Part shown: positions 41,828 to 51,021 of the stretch, one piece after another
Layout: the number at the start of each line of letters is the position of its first letter
How positions within the stretch are numbered: the stretch's first letter is position 1
From: an uncultured Verrucomicrobiota bacterium
GTDB lineage: Bacteria; Verrucomicrobiota; Verrucomicrobiia; Verrucomicrobiales; Verrucomicrobiaceae
NCBI GenBank assembly: GCA_903838675.1
Contig: CAILZI010000236.1
Location: 1 to 54,657, forward strand
Direction of reading: 5' to 3'
DNA: 54,657 bases
Program-made: the position numbers and the translations under genes
Notes under the pieces: generated by a model
Told to the model about the DNA's origin: nothing
Databases searched by the model: none
The model's input: the letters and a program-made list of their open reading frames with translations, nothing else

Positions 41828-43009
41828 ATGTCCCGCATCGGCACCCCCCTTTCCTCCTCCGCCACCAAAGTCATGCTTCTCGGCTCCGGCGAGCTCGGCA
41901 AAGAAGTCGTCATCGAACTCCAGCGCCTCGGTTGTGAAGTCATCGCTGTGGATCGTTACGCCAACGCCCCCGCCATGCAGGTCGCCCACCGCAGCCACAT
42001 CATCTCCATGCTTGATGGCGAGGCCCTGCGCCGCCTCGTCGAGGTGGAAAAGCCCGACTGCATCGTCCCGGAAATCGAGGCCATCGCCACCGACACCCTC
42101 CTCGAACTCGAAAACGAAGGCTTCCGCGTCGTCCCCACCGCCCGTGCCGCCAAGCTCACCATGAACCGCGAAGGCATCCGCCGCCTCGCTGCCGAGGAGC
42201 TCAGCCTCAAAACCTCTCCCTACATCTTCGCCGCCACCGAAGAGGAATTCCGCGCCGCCATCGCCAAAATCGGCATGCCCTGCGTTGTGAAGCCCATCAT
42301 GAGCAGTTCCGGCAAAGGCCAGAGCGTCGTCAAAACCGAGGCCGACATCGAGCACTCCTGGAAATACGCCCAGGAAGGCGGCCGCGCCGGCAAGGGCAAG
42401 GTCATCGTCGAAGGCTTCGTCGATTTCGACTACGAGATCACCATGCTCACCGTCCGCCACGTCGGCGGCACTTCCTTCTGCGCCCCTGTCGGCCACACCC
42501 AGATCAAAGGCGACTACCGCGAATCCTGGCAGCCGCATCCCATGTCCAAAAAGGCCCTCGATGCCGCCGAACACATGGCAGGTGCCATTACCGAAGCCCT
42601 CGGCGGCCGCGGCCTCTTCGGCGTCGAGATGTTCATCAAAGGCGACGACGTCATCTTCAGCGAAGTCTCCCCTCGTCCTCACGACACCGGCCTCGTCACC
42701 CTCATCTCCCAGGATCTGAGTGAGTTCGCCCTCCACGTCCGCGCCATCCTCGGCCTGCCCATCCCCAACATCCACCAGCACGGCCCCAGCGCCAGCTGCG
42801 CCGTCCTCGTCGAAGGCGAATCCGCCAAGGTCCAGTTCGGCGCGCTCGATCAAGTCCTCGCCGAACCCGACACCCAGGTCCGCCTCTTCGACAAGCCCAG
42901 CGTCAGCGGCCTGCGCCGCATGGCCGTCACCCTCGCCCGCGCCGAATCCATCAACGACGCCCGCGCCAAAGCCCACCGCGCCGCCAAGGCGATGGAAATC
43001 CGTTTGTAG
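41828..43009 (+). CDS. purT: Formate-dependent phosphoribosylglycinamide formyltransferase
   Basis: The protein is 393 residues, the normal PurT length. It joins formate to GAR using ATP in step three of purine synthesis. The ATP-grasp fold shows VMLLGSGELGKEVVIELQRLG at the start, YANAPAMQVAHRSHII, VVKPIMSSSGKGQSVV, VEGFVDFDYEITMLTVRH, FCAPVGHTQIKGDYRESWQPH and FSEVSPRPHDTGLVTL. No other pur gene is adjacent. The start at 41828 fits family alignment. Confidence 0.97.
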   Translation: MSRIGTPLSSSATKVMLLGSGELGKEVVIELQRLGCEVIAVDRYANAPAMQVAHRSHIISMLDGEALRRLVEVEKPDCIVPEIEAIATDTLLELENEGFRVVPTARAAKLTMNREGIRRLAAEELSLKTSPYIFAATEEEFRAAIAKIGMPCVVKPIMSSSGKGQSVVKTEADIEHSWKYAQEGGRAGKGKVIVEGFVDFDYEITMLTVRHVGGTSFCAPVGHTQIKGDYRESWQPHPMSKKALDAAEHMAGAITEALGGRGLFGVEMFIKGDDVIFSEVSPRPHDTGLVTLISQDLSEFALHVRAILGLPIPNIHQHGPSASCAVLVEGESAKVQFGALDQVLAEPDTQVRLFDKPSVSGLRRMAVTLARAESINDARAKAHRAAKAMEIRL

Positions 43010-43058
43010 TGCAAGTTCAGGATTGCCTTCGGCGTTCGGGCTGTGTTATCACCTAAAA

Positions 43059-43901
43059 ATGCCTGCTAGCGCTCACCTGAGCCATCTCATCAAACTGCTC
43101 GACGACGACTCCGAAGTCGTGCGTCATGCAGTACGGCAGGAGCTCAATGGCATGCGTCGCGAGTTGCCGCAGCACATTGAAACATTAAAGACACCGCTGT
43201 CAGCCGACGAGGAAAAACTTGTCGCGCAAATGCTCGAGCCCGCGCGCCGCACCGAACTCGAAGAAACCTGGATGCGCTGGCGCTGGATGGAAGGTCCCGA
43301 CGCACAGTTGGAAGAGGGCCTCAGCCAGCTTTCCGCCTTCTTGAACGGTTGGAAATCCCAGTCGGCCGATCTCGCAAAACGTCTTGATGCACTGACTGAA
43401 GAAGCTTTTGCCGAAAAAGGCCGCATGGATGCGCATGAACTGGCGCAGTGGCTCTTTGCCTCTCACAACGGCGTCACCCGTTTCCGTGGTAACAGCAAGG
43501 ACTACTACTCCCCGGCGAACAGCAACCTGTTCTGGGTGCTCGACACCGGCCTGGGCAATCCCATCAGCCTCTGCTGCCTCTACCGACTATTGGGCCATCG
43601 CTTCGGCCTCGAAATCGAAGGCTGCAATTTCCCCGGCCACTTCCTCTCCCGCGTCACATATCGCGAAAAGACCTGGCTGGTCGATTGCTTCAACCGCGGG
43701 CGCTTCATGCTGGCCGCCGATGTGGCCAAACACCACCCTGCCGCAAATCCCGGCATGGAAGACCTCATTCACGAACCCGCCACCGCCGAAGCCACGTTGC
43801 TGCGCATCCTGCGCAATCTCGACGAAGCCTACGAACGCCTCGGCCTGCTGCCGGAACGTCAGTTCATGCGCCGCCTCGCCGTGAAGCTGATGGAGGATTG
43901 A
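43059..43901 (+). CDS. Transglutaminase-like (SirB1/Tgl-core) protein
   Basis: The protein is 280 residues from ATG 43059, 49 bases after purT. The C-terminal half has the SirB1-type core: LGNPISLCCLYRLLGHRFGL, the EGCNFPGHFLSRV motif with its histidine and TWLVDCFNRGRFML. The N-terminal third (LSHLIKLLDDDSEVVRHAVRQEL) looks like a HEAT-type helical pair. The SirB1 family is found in most bacteria, but its molecular role is not well defined. It converges on mtnP with a 6-base gap. Confidence 0.82.
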   Translation: MPASAHLSHLIKLLDDDSEVVRHAVRQELNGMRRELPQHIETLKTPLSADEEKLVAQMLEPARRTELEETWMRWRWMEGPDAQLEEGLSQLSAFLNGWKSQSADLAKRLDALTEEAFAEKGRMDAHELAQWLFASHNGVTRFRGNSKDYYSPANSNLFWVLDTGLGNPISLCCLYRLLGHRFGLEIEGCNFPGHFLSRVTYREKTWLVDCFNRGRFMLAADVAKHHPAANPGMEDLIHEPATAEATLLRILRNLDEAYERLGLLPERQFMRRLAVKLMED

Positions 43902-43907
43902 TCCCGT

Positions 43908-44780
43908 TCACACAAACCGCTGCAGGAGCGGCAGCAGGTTCTCCACCGTCTGCTCAGGCCATAGCTTGCGGTCGGTCATCAAGGCAGAATCAAGCGCACG
44001 GTGCTCAGGCCAGTTCGGTTCCGTTGGAATGTTCGGAATAACGTGGGAGAGGATGGCTTTGGAAGCTGCCACATTCGCATGCAGATGACCGATGACGGAT
44101 TCGGCGGTGACGGCTTCCTCCTCGACCTTCCAGCAGTCGTAGTCCGTGATCATCGCCAGGGTGGCAAGAGCGATCTCCGCCTCGCGGGCAAGCTTGGCCT
44201 CCGGCAGGTTTGTCATTCCGATCACATCGAAACCAAGCTGCCGGTGCGCATTGGATTCAGCGCGTGTGGAAAAGGCGGGACCGTCCATGCACACGTAAGT
44301 GCCGCCGTTGTGAACCTTGCGTCCCTGTGCCGCGCAGGCGTCATGCAGCAGCGCCCGCAGGCCGTTCGAGATCGGATCGCCAAACGCCACATGCGCCACA
44401 ATGCCTTTGCCAAAAAAGGTGTGCTGGTCGCGGCGGCTCGTGCGGTCAAAGAACTGATCCGGCAAAACGATGTCCCGAGGGTGATACTTCTCCTGCAAGC
44501 TGCCCACAGCCGTGACGGCGATGATCCAGCGCACGTTCAGGCTGCGCAATGCCCAGATATTGGCGCGGTGGTTAAGTTCTGTGGGCAGAATGCGGTGGCC
44601 CTTGGCGTGGCGCGGCAAAAAATACACCCGGCGTCCGGCCAGAGTGCCGGTCACAATCGCATCCGAAGGGGGGCCAAACGGCGTCTCCACGCTGATCTCC
44701 TCGCGATTTTCGAAGCCTTCAAGGTCGTACAGGCCGGATCCACCGATGATACCGATGGCAGGAGGAAGATTTTGACTCAT
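43908..44780 (-). CDS. mtnP: S-methyl-5'-thioadenosine phosphorylase
   Basis: The protein is 290 residues. MtnP splits methylthioadenosine with phosphate, starting methionine salvage after polyamine synthesis. Marks are AIGIIGGSGLYDLEG, the phosphate site RHAKGHRILPTELNHRANIWAL, CMDGPAFSTRAES and the base-binding GMTNLPEAKLAREAEIALATLAMITDYDCW. This pattern fits MTA phosphorylase better than PNP, although some relatives take inosine. No other salvage genes are nearby. Confidence 0.92.
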   Translation of the reverse strand: MSQNLPPAIGIIGGSGLYDLEGFENREEISVETPFGPPSDAIVTGTLAGRRVYFLPRHAKGHRILPTELNHRANIWALRSLNVRWIIAVTAVGSLQEKYHPRDIVLPDQFFDRTSRRDQHTFFGKGIVAHVAFGDPISNGLRALLHDACAAQGRKVHNGGTYVCMDGPAFSTRAESNAHRQLGFDVIGMTNLPEAKLAREAEIALATLAMITDYDCWKVEEEAVTAESVIGHLHANVAASKAILSHVIPNIPTEPNWPEHRALDSALMTDRKLWPEQTVENLLPLLQRFV

Positions 44781-44915
44781 ACGGGGAGGGTAAAAGGCAT
44801 GAAGTCTGCTTCAACTGACAACATTGTGACGCTTAAAAATATCAACTGGCTGAAGGATGAACAAAAATACAGAAAGTCGCGTCTTAACATTGTCGTTAAT
44901 TCTTCATCCACCGCC

Positions 44916-45161
44916 ATGAATGCCATGCGCCGTCTCCTGCTGATCCTCCCAGCCATTTCTCTCATTTCCTGCTCCATGCCGGATATGTTTGCTTCCTCCA
45001 CTCCTCACGAAATCAAGCTCAAGAATGGGCGTGAAGTTCCCTGTGAAGGGGCGCCGAAGTATCAGGAAAAGACCGGCTACTACCGTTACCGCACGCCGGA
45101 CAAGCGGGACGCTGTGATCCGCGCGGATGATGTCGCGACCATTGTGGAGAAGCGGGCGTGA
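44916..45161 (+). CDS. YgdI/YgdR-like small lipoprotein
   Basis: The protein is 81 residues from ATG 44916 (44925 is also possible). A lipoprotein signal is seen: MNAMRRLLLILPAISLISC with lipobox LISC. The mature part HEIKLKNGREVPCEGAPKYQEKTGYYRYRTPDKRDAVIRADDVATIVEK matches the Sm-like beta-barrel of YgdI/YgdR (DUF903). It would be anchored to a membrane; its function is unknown. Its stop overlaps the maf start (GTGA), so the two are co-translated. Confidence 0.82.
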   Translation: MNAMRRLLLILPAISLISCSMPDMFASSTPHEIKLKNGREVPCEGAPKYQEKTGYYRYRTPDKRDAVIRADDVATIVEKRA

Positions 45162-45727
45162 GCGGACGCTCACTTGTGCTGGCTTCCGCTTCCCCGCGTC
45201 GGCTTGAGCTTCTGAGCCAGGCGGGGTTCAAATTTGAAATCGTCTTGTCGCAGGTCGAAGAGGCCCATGATGCCTCGCTGACTCCCGAGCAGCTCACCCT
45301 TGAAAACGCCCGGCGCAAAGCACTCGCAGTGAGCTGTATTCGGCCAGAATCACTCGTCATTGGCGCTGATACCTTGGTCTACGTTGATGGCGATCCGCTG
45401 GCCAAACCCGCAGACATGCACGAGGCGCTCTGCATGGTCCGTCGGCTCTCCGGTCGCACCCATGAGGTCTGCACCGGTGTTGCGTTTGCCCTCGATGGCA
45501 CCGTAGTCCGTGAACTTCATGTCATCACCCATGTCACCTTCAAACCGCTGACGGACGATTTGATCCGCGCTTATCACGCCAGGGTGAACCCGCTCGACAA
45601 AGCAGGTGCCTACGGCATTCAGGAATGCACGGACATGCTTCTGGACCGCATGACAGGCTCGTTCACCAACGTCGTCGGCCTGCCAGTGGAAGAAGTCACT
45701 GCGGCTTTGCACGAGCTGCAGAATTGA
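45158..45727 (+). CDS. maf: Maf-family nucleotide pyrophosphatase
   Basis: The protein is 189 residues with a GTG start at 45158 that overlaps the lipoprotein stop codon. Maf proteins hydrolyse dTTP/UTP or modified nucleotides to monophosphates and are linked to septum control. Family motifs: LVLASASPRRLELLSQAGF, ENARRKALAV, VIGADTLVYVDG, LSGRTHEVCTGV and DKAGAYGIQ. The subfamily (YhdE versus YceF type) is not assigned. It converges with the von Willebrand A gene with a 2-base gap. Confidence 0.94.
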   Translation: MSGRSLVLASASPRRLELLSQAGFKFEIVLSQVEEAHDASLTPEQLTLENARRKALAVSCIRPESLVIGADTLVYVDGDPLAKPADMHEALCMVRRLSGRTHEVCTGVAFALDGTVVRELHVITHVTFKPLTDDLIRAYHARVNPLDKAGAYGIQECTDMLLDRMTGSFTNVVGLPVEEVTAALHELQN

Positions 45728-45729
45728 AC

Positions 45730-47475
45730 CTACTTCATTTTGAAGAAATCCGGTCCTTTGATGACCTGGCCCTCTCCGACAACCACGCTGAACGTGCCGT
45801 TGTTGCGCCTGGCCAGATTGTCCATCTCACGCGCTGCATCCACCTGGGCCATCACGCTGGTGTGGATCACCGTCATGGGCAGCTTGCTTTTGTTGACATT
45901 CGTCACGATGTCGATCCAGCCGTTTTCATCCTGGCGCTCACCGTCGGTCAGGAAGAAAATAATATCCGGTTTGGGGTTGGCGTTCAATGCCATCAGCAGT
46001 CCAGATCCCCAGTTGGTGAGCCCTGGATTATCCGCCTTTTGAATGAGGTCCACACTTTCTTGGATCGAAAACGGACTGGCCTGAATGTATTTGAAGGTGG
46101 GAATCTTCACCTCCTTGTAGTTGTCCGGCTTGATGTCCCAGCGGTACTTCTCATACGTTTCCCCCTTCCGAGTGTCCACGTGGTTGTGGGCCCATGCGAA
46201 GTCAGAGAAGTAGAGCACTTGATAGGCCGTTCCAAAAGGGATCTGCTTCACCGCTTTGATCAGCTCCTTCTTTAGCAGTTCGAAGCGCGTCATTCTCGGG
46301 CCTTCACCTTTCAAAGGCTGCGACATGGAGCCGGAGACATCGACCACAAACACCACCCGCCGCCCGGTGGCGGTCTGACCCACAAAGCTGAATTTGCCAC
46401 CGCGCCCGATGCCGGCACCTAAACCCCCGCCCGCGCCACCCAGGCCCATCGGCTGGCTCGCCCCCATGCTCGGTGCCTTGCTCAGGTCCATGCGACTGTT
46501 GATCTGCGAAAAATCCATCATGTCCATCGCCGGCATTTCCGGCATCACGATGTTCGTGGACAAAGTCTGCACCGTGATCTTGCGCATCGGCGGCTTCGCT
46601 TTCAGCCAGGGATTCTTTTTGGTCTGTACTTTGTGAGTCAGGGCTTCAGCCGCAGCCTGTGATTGCGCTGAACTACCGCCGGGCAAGAAGTCCACCTGCC
46701 GGTCCATGACCTGGCTCACGCCCACAAATGCGGCGATCGCCAGCAGAAACAAATGCACACCGAAACTCATGCCCAGCGTGCGGAGACCGATTTTTTCCGC
46801 CAGTTTTTTCCAGCGTTGCTTTTTAGCCTCCTCCGGGTCCAAGGGCTCCTCAGGCGGGGGTTTGGGGGCAACGAACGGCTTGGGATCTTTGACCTCCTTG
46901 GATTCGGTACTCCCCTCGGATTCGTCCGAAGGTGCCGCATCAGTGGGAGTCAGCACGCTGACATCAGGCTTCGCAGACGGTTTTTCCACCTCTGTCTTGC
47001 CCAGCCGCATTGCCTGAGGCGCACGAGGTATGAGCAAGGTGCGTTCATCTTCCACCTTGGGGAGGACGAGCGGTTGCTGTGGAGGCAGAACCTTGGATGA
47101 CGTCACTTCCGGTTCTTTTTGCCGAGCCTTGCTCGTTCCTTCCTCTCCAGGAGATGGATGGGCTTCCTCCGGCTCAAACACTGGCACCTTCATCGCAGGC
47201 TGCGGTGTCGGTACAAATACCGGCTGCTCTGGCGGAGCCGTGGCCACCTCTTCAAATGCCGACTCGACACTGATCGACTCTTCATACACCGGCTCCTCAT
47301 GCGCCAGCTCTTCCACCGGTTCATGTTCGACCACCTCTTCATGCAAGGGCTCAGTCCACTCCTGCTGAGGCGGCTCCTGCTTGGAAATCGGCAGTTCCTC
47401 GCTCTCCACGACCTCTTCGTCCGTCGAGTCGACGGTCGGCAGGAAACTGAAATCGTCGTGGACGTGCCTGGGCAT
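45730..47475 (-). CDS. Membrane protein with acidic N-terminal region and C-terminal von Willebrand A domain
   Basis: The protein is 581 residues. Residues 1-215 are Glu/Pro/Val-rich, low complexity and probably disordered in the cytoplasm. A single membrane segment is at about 235-254 (MSFGVHLFLLAIAAFVGVSQV). A Met-rich and Gly-rich stretch (311-360: MPEMPAMDMMDF, GLGGAGGGLGAGIG) leads to a von Willebrand A domain with the metal-ion site DVSGSMS (379-385) and FLTDGERQDENG. The domain therefore faces the outside. It probably binds another protein in a metal-dependent way. No ATPase or secretion partner is adjacent, and its role is unknown. Confidence 0.82.
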   Translation of the reverse strand: MPRHVHDDFSFLPTVDSTDEEVVESEELPISKQEPPQQEWTEPLHEEVVEHEPVEELAHEEPVYEESISVESAFEEVATAPPEQPVFVPTPQPAMKVPVFEPEEAHPSPGEEGTSKARQKEPEVTSSKVLPPQQPLVLPKVEDERTLLIPRAPQAMRLGKTEVEKPSAKPDVSVLTPTDAAPSDESEGSTESKEVKDPKPFVAPKPPPEEPLDPEEAKKQRWKKLAEKIGLRTLGMSFGVHLFLLAIAAFVGVSQVMDRQVDFLPGGSSAQSQAAAEALTHKVQTKKNPWLKAKPPMRKITVQTLSTNIVMPEMPAMDMMDFSQINSRMDLSKAPSMGASQPMGLGGAGGGLGAGIGRGGKFSFVGQTATGRRVVFVVDVSGSMSQPLKGEGPRMTRFELLKKELIKAVKQIPFGTAYQVLYFSDFAWAHNHVDTRKGETYEKYRWDIKPDNYKEVKIPTFKYIQASPFSIQESVDLIQKADNPGLTNWGSGLLMALNANPKPDIIFFLTDGERQDENGWIDIVTNVNKSKLPMTVIHTSVMAQVDAAREMDNLARRNNGTFSVVVGEGQVIKGPDFFKMK

Positions 47476-47559
47476 GGCGAGGGATTCTGGCGGTTAAACC
47501 GCCAGCGTTCAAGGAAGTTCCTGCGCGGACATCAAACCATTGTTCTGAATGGACCTCCC

Positions 47560-50025
47560 TCAAGCCAGTTCCGTCAACGTCCCCCGTGTCACCCCAAGCT
47601 GGCTCTGAGCTTTCAAATCGCGCCAGATTTCATCCCCATCACGCTGGCCCGCCAGAAGCTCCTGGTAGGTGCGCAGGACGATCATTGCCTCATCGGCGTT
47701 TTCTTCGAGAAGCTCCACGCGGAAGCAGCGCAGGCCGTGCTCGCGGAGTTCGTCAAAGAATTGCGCCCCGGTCTGCGCCACCGCGTTGAACAAGGTGTTC
47801 CGGCAGCCGACGTCGGCCTTGAGCGGATGGTGCATGCCCACGCGATCTTTCAGATGCACCCGGTGCTTGTCACAGGGGCGTCCGCAGTTCGTGAAATCCG
47901 TCCCATGGCTCAGAAACGCCGCAAACACGCAGTGCTCCATGTGAAACATCGGCATGTGCTGGTGCAGCGTCACCTCAAACCATCCCGGCGGCGCAGCAGC
48001 AAGAAGATCAACGACCTGCTCAATGTTGAGATCATAGCTGATCGTGAGTCTCTCCAGCCCCGACTTCTTCAAAATCTCCGCCGTCAGCGGATTCGCAACA
48101 TTGAGCGAAAAATCCCCCGTCATCGGAATCCCTGCGTCCTTGAAAAAGGACATCGCTCCCAGATTGCGAATGAGCACCCCATGCGGCTCCGCCCGCTGAA
48201 TGAGCTTGAAGAAGCCCGCTTCACCCGATTTCTGAATGCGCGGCGTGGCCAGCCAGACCTGTGCCGTGTCACTGCGCTCCTTGATCTGCTTCACCATGTC
48301 CGCGTAGAGCCGGATGTCTTCGAAATCCAAATAGAGTCGCGGCACCCCAAGCACCAGCGCGGCATCCACATGAGCCTGCGTGCGGCACAGCGCGTGCAAC
48401 TGGAGCGGCAATGAATCGTCGGCGATCCCCCTCGATGGCATCAGCGATTCAAGCGTCGCTGTAACGGCAGCAACAGGTGCCGGCACCGCAGCGCCTTCAC
48501 TCCATGAAGCAATCAAATCACGCCGCATGCGGTTCAGTTCGCTGATCGGCAGCATCACCTCGCCCACCACATCAAATTGCACCTCACCCAGTTCAAACTC
48601 CGTACCACCAAGACGATTGAATTGCTCAATGAAAGCCGAAGGCGTAAGCGGCCGCTTCATCGCCGCCTGCAGCGCCATCGTCGAAGTCACGACCGTGGCA
48701 CCCGATTGCACCCGCAATGGCTCCCCCACTTGGCCGGTCACATGCAGATCAAGTTTGCGCTGCTTGCGAATGGGGATGTCTCCCTCAAACGACTGACGCA
48801 GCGCCCGATTGAGTGCGGGATCACTCGTTTTGAAAACGCGCATGCCGATCTGCACATCCTGCATGCGCAGCAGTCCATGGCGGAAACTCAGCGCACTGCC
48901 ACGCATCTCATACACGCTGCCACCCTGCTCGTAGTTGGTGTCCGATAAATTCTCAAACACGACACCATCGCCCGGCTTCATCGCGATGTGCAGTTCATCA
49001 AGCTCCAGCGTGTCGGCATCGATGATGCGCGTGACCTGTCCCACAAACGGGCCGCGTTTCTTGCCGTAGTAAGCTCCCACCAGCTCCTGATGATTCACCC
49101 CATGCATCCAGCCCGGAAACAGGCCTCGTGAGAAAGTCATTTCCAGCGCATAGCGGTCCTCATCACTCGCCGGCGCTGGTTGATTGGCCAAAGCACGGTC
49201 AATCGCCTTGCGATACACCTGCGTCACACCCGCCACATACTCAGGAGTCTTGAGCCGCCCCTCGATTTTAAAACTGCGAATGCCCAGTTCAATCAATCGC
49301 GGAATCTCATCCACCGCCGCCAGATCCTGCGGCGAGAGCAGGTAGCGCTTGTCGCCGAGGTCACGCTGCTCGCCATCCACAATCATCTCATACGGCATGC
49401 GGCAGGCCTGCGCGCACTCGCCACGGTTCGCACTGCGCCGCCCCAGCGACTCGCTGGTCAGACACTGCCCCGAATACGCCACGCACAACGCACCGTGCAC
49501 AAACACTTCCAGCGGCACCGCCGCCGCTTTGAAGCGCTCCAGCTCACGCATCGAAAGCTCCCGTGCCAGCACCGCCTGATCAATGTTAAGCTGCTTCGCA
49601 AACTCCAGCCCTTCCGGCGAGGTAATCGTCATCTGCGTGCTCGCATGCAGCCGCAGCTTCGGCGCCAGCGCCTTCACCATCCGCGCCAGCCCCAGATCCT
49701 GCACGATCACCGCATCCACCCCGCTGTCTTCCAGCAGGTGCAGCTGCTTCTCGGCATCCGGCAGCTCCTTCGTAAAAATGAGCGTGTTGAAGGCCACATA
49801 CCCCTTCACCCCATGGTCATGCAGAAACTTCATCAGCTCCGGCAGATCCTCCTCCACAAAATTGTCCGCCCTCATTCGCGCGTTGAAGCGTGGCATCCCA
49901 AAAAAGATCGCGTCCGCCCCGTTCGCCACCGCCGCACGGGCACAGTCCCAGTTACCGGCGGGAGACAAAAGTTCAGGTTTCAATGAGGCTGAGGAAAAGG
50001 ATGACACGGACAAACAGGTTAGCAC
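47560..50025 (-). CDS. U32 peptidase-family protein, RlhA-like (23S rRNA hydroxylase type)
   Basis: The protein is 821 residues with a GTG start at 50025; a GTG at 50007 is closer to the usual start before LKPELLSPAGNWD. The U32 signature EVFVHGALCVAYSGQC (173-188) contains C181 and C188, followed by C204 and C208 (GECAQAC), the probable iron-sulfur ligands. SFKIEGRLKTPEYVAGV, a DUF3656-like middle region and a second, partial U32-like module (ITYDLNIEQVV, FHMEHCVFAAFLSHG) follow. E. coli RlhA hydroxylates C2501 of 23S rRNA and has this length and order. The family name does not show that it is a protease. Confidence 0.88.
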   Translation of the reverse strand: MLTCLSVSSFSSASLKPELLSPAGNWDCARAAVANGADAIFFGMPRFNARMRADNFVEEDLPELMKFLHDHGVKGYVAFNTLIFTKELPDAEKQLHLLEDSGVDAVIVQDLGLARMVKALAPKLRLHASTQMTITSPEGLEFAKQLNIDQAVLARELSMRELERFKAAAVPLEVFVHGALCVAYSGQCLTSESLGRRSANRGECAQACRMPYEMIVDGEQRDLGDKRYLLSPQDLAAVDEIPRLIELGIRSFKIEGRLKTPEYVAGVTQVYRKAIDRALANQPAPASDEDRYALEMTFSRGLFPGWMHGVNHQELVGAYYGKKRGPFVGQVTRIIDADTLELDELHIAMKPGDGVVFENLSDTNYEQGGSVYEMRGSALSFRHGLLRMQDVQIGMRVFKTSDPALNRALRQSFEGDIPIRKQRKLDLHVTGQVGEPLRVQSGATVVTSTMALQAAMKRPLTPSAFIEQFNRLGGTEFELGEVQFDVVGEVMLPISELNRMRRDLIASWSEGAAVPAPVAAVTATLESLMPSRGIADDSLPLQLHALCRTQAHVDAALVLGVPRLYLDFEDIRLYADMVKQIKERSDTAQVWLATPRIQKSGEAGFFKLIQRAEPHGVLIRNLGAMSFFKDAGIPMTGDFSLNVANPLTAEILKKSGLERLTISYDLNIEQVVDLLAAAPPGWFEVTLHQHMPMFHMEHCVFAAFLSHGTDFTNCGRPCDKHRVHLKDRVGMHHPLKADVGCRNTLFNAVAQTGAQFFDELREHGLRCFRVELLEENADEAMIVLRTYQELLAGQRDGDEIWRDLKAQSQLGVTRGTLTELA

Positions 50026-50457
50026 ACTTTGAACAAGATGCAGCCTTTACCCAGGTTGAAATCGTCATTCCACTCTCGGCTCCCCACCACACCAGCCCGG
50101 AAGGGGCTGCGTAATACAGCCTCGGGGTCAGCCAGCTTGTCCTTCGAAGCTCAGCTTGCCCTCCCGAATAACATTCTAGCACTCTTTCGGCTCCTCTGCG
50201 TACGTAGTTCGGGCTTTAGCCCGTTCCTGAAGCTCCGCATCGCCCCAGATCTGAAACCAGCCAGCACACGTATTGTAGTACCGGCTTTAGCCGGAATCTG
50301 GGAAGCTCAGTTCGTGCAAACGGCTCCCAAATACTCCTGCTGTTACCCTTCATTCCACAATCCAGCCGCCTTGAGTTGAGGTGCTTCGTAGCTTTAGAGA
50401 AGAATGGGCGTCTGCAACGAGCCCCGCCGCGCACCTGCACCATAATCACACAGCACA
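50026..50457. repeat. Intergenic island with REP-like hairpins
   Basis: No gene is supported here. Three hairpins are visible. CAGCCC (50093-50098) pairs with GGGCTG (50104-50109). CGGGCT-TT-AGCCCG lies at 50210-50223. CCGGCT-TT-AGCCGG lies at 50281-50294. The last two follow GTAGTT and GTAGTA and sit 71 bases apart in the same orientation. The second stem base differs between them (G versus C) with a matching change on the other arm. GAAGCTC occurs three times nearby, at about 50146, 50230 and 50302. This resembles bacterial REP elements; no transposase gene is present. Confidence 0.65.
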
Positions 50458-50994
50458 TCAAACAGCAGGCAGCCGGGATCGCTGAGCCATGATTCCAGCC
50501 CAAAGTAGGTACGCGCTGCCGCAAAACATCAGCGGCAGAAACCATTGTGCGACCTTCTGATTTTTGACCGACCATTGATTGTAAGCCTCCAAAGACAAGG
50601 CGGGCCTTCCATTCAAATCGAGGGCGACCAAGGGATAAAAATACTGGTTCTGCACCAGATTGCGCCGTGGTGCGCTCATCTCTCCAGTTCTCACGCTCAA
50701 CTGAGCCTCCACACCCAGCTTAAGCAATGCCAGAACTTCAGGGTCAAAGCTGCCTGGATAGGGACCGTCAAACGAACGAAACGGAAACTTCCGTCCTTCA
50801 ATCCACACATCGAGTGTTCCAACACCTTTGTTGCCGCTCTTCTCGTATTTCACGATCCTGCCGGACACGATTTCTACATCAGCAACCGTGAGTCTGCCGG
50901 GCGGATCAAAGACAAACATCGATAGCATGACCCAGCCAAAGAGCAGGGTTCCTACCAGCCCCGCTATGACTGACTGCATGGCCGAAGGCTTCAT
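50458..50994 (-). CDS. Membrane protein of unknown function with two end-located membrane segments
   Basis: The protein is 178 residues. Hydrophobic segments near both ends (about 8-30, VIAGLVGTLLFGWVMLSMFVF; about 150-168, WFLPLMFCGSAYLLWAGI) enclose a soluble domain of about 115 residues. That domain has beta-strand character (GRIVKYEKSGNKGVGTLDVWIEGRKF, LKLGVEAQLSVRTGEM) and would lie outside the membrane. It resembles DUF3592-like layouts, but I do not recognise it firmly. It starts 27 bases after nuoG and may be transcribed with it. Confidence 0.65.
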   Translation of the reverse strand: MKPSAMQSVIAGLVGTLLFGWVMLSMFVFDPPGRLTVADVEIVSGRIVKYEKSGNKGVGTLDVWIEGRKFPFRSFDGPYPGSFDPEVLALLKLGVEAQLSVRTGEMSAPRRNLVQNQYFYPLVALDLNGRPALSLEAYNQWSVKNQKVAQWFLPLMFCGSAYLLWAGIMAQRSRLPAV

Positions 50995-51021
50995 GGCAAT
51001 GCTTCAAGCCTCGGCGGCCTC

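Noticed and set aside
50029..50379. Possible 116-codon gene in the 50-kb intergenic island
   Set aside because: The frame is made largely from the hairpin repeats and has no recognisable protein features.
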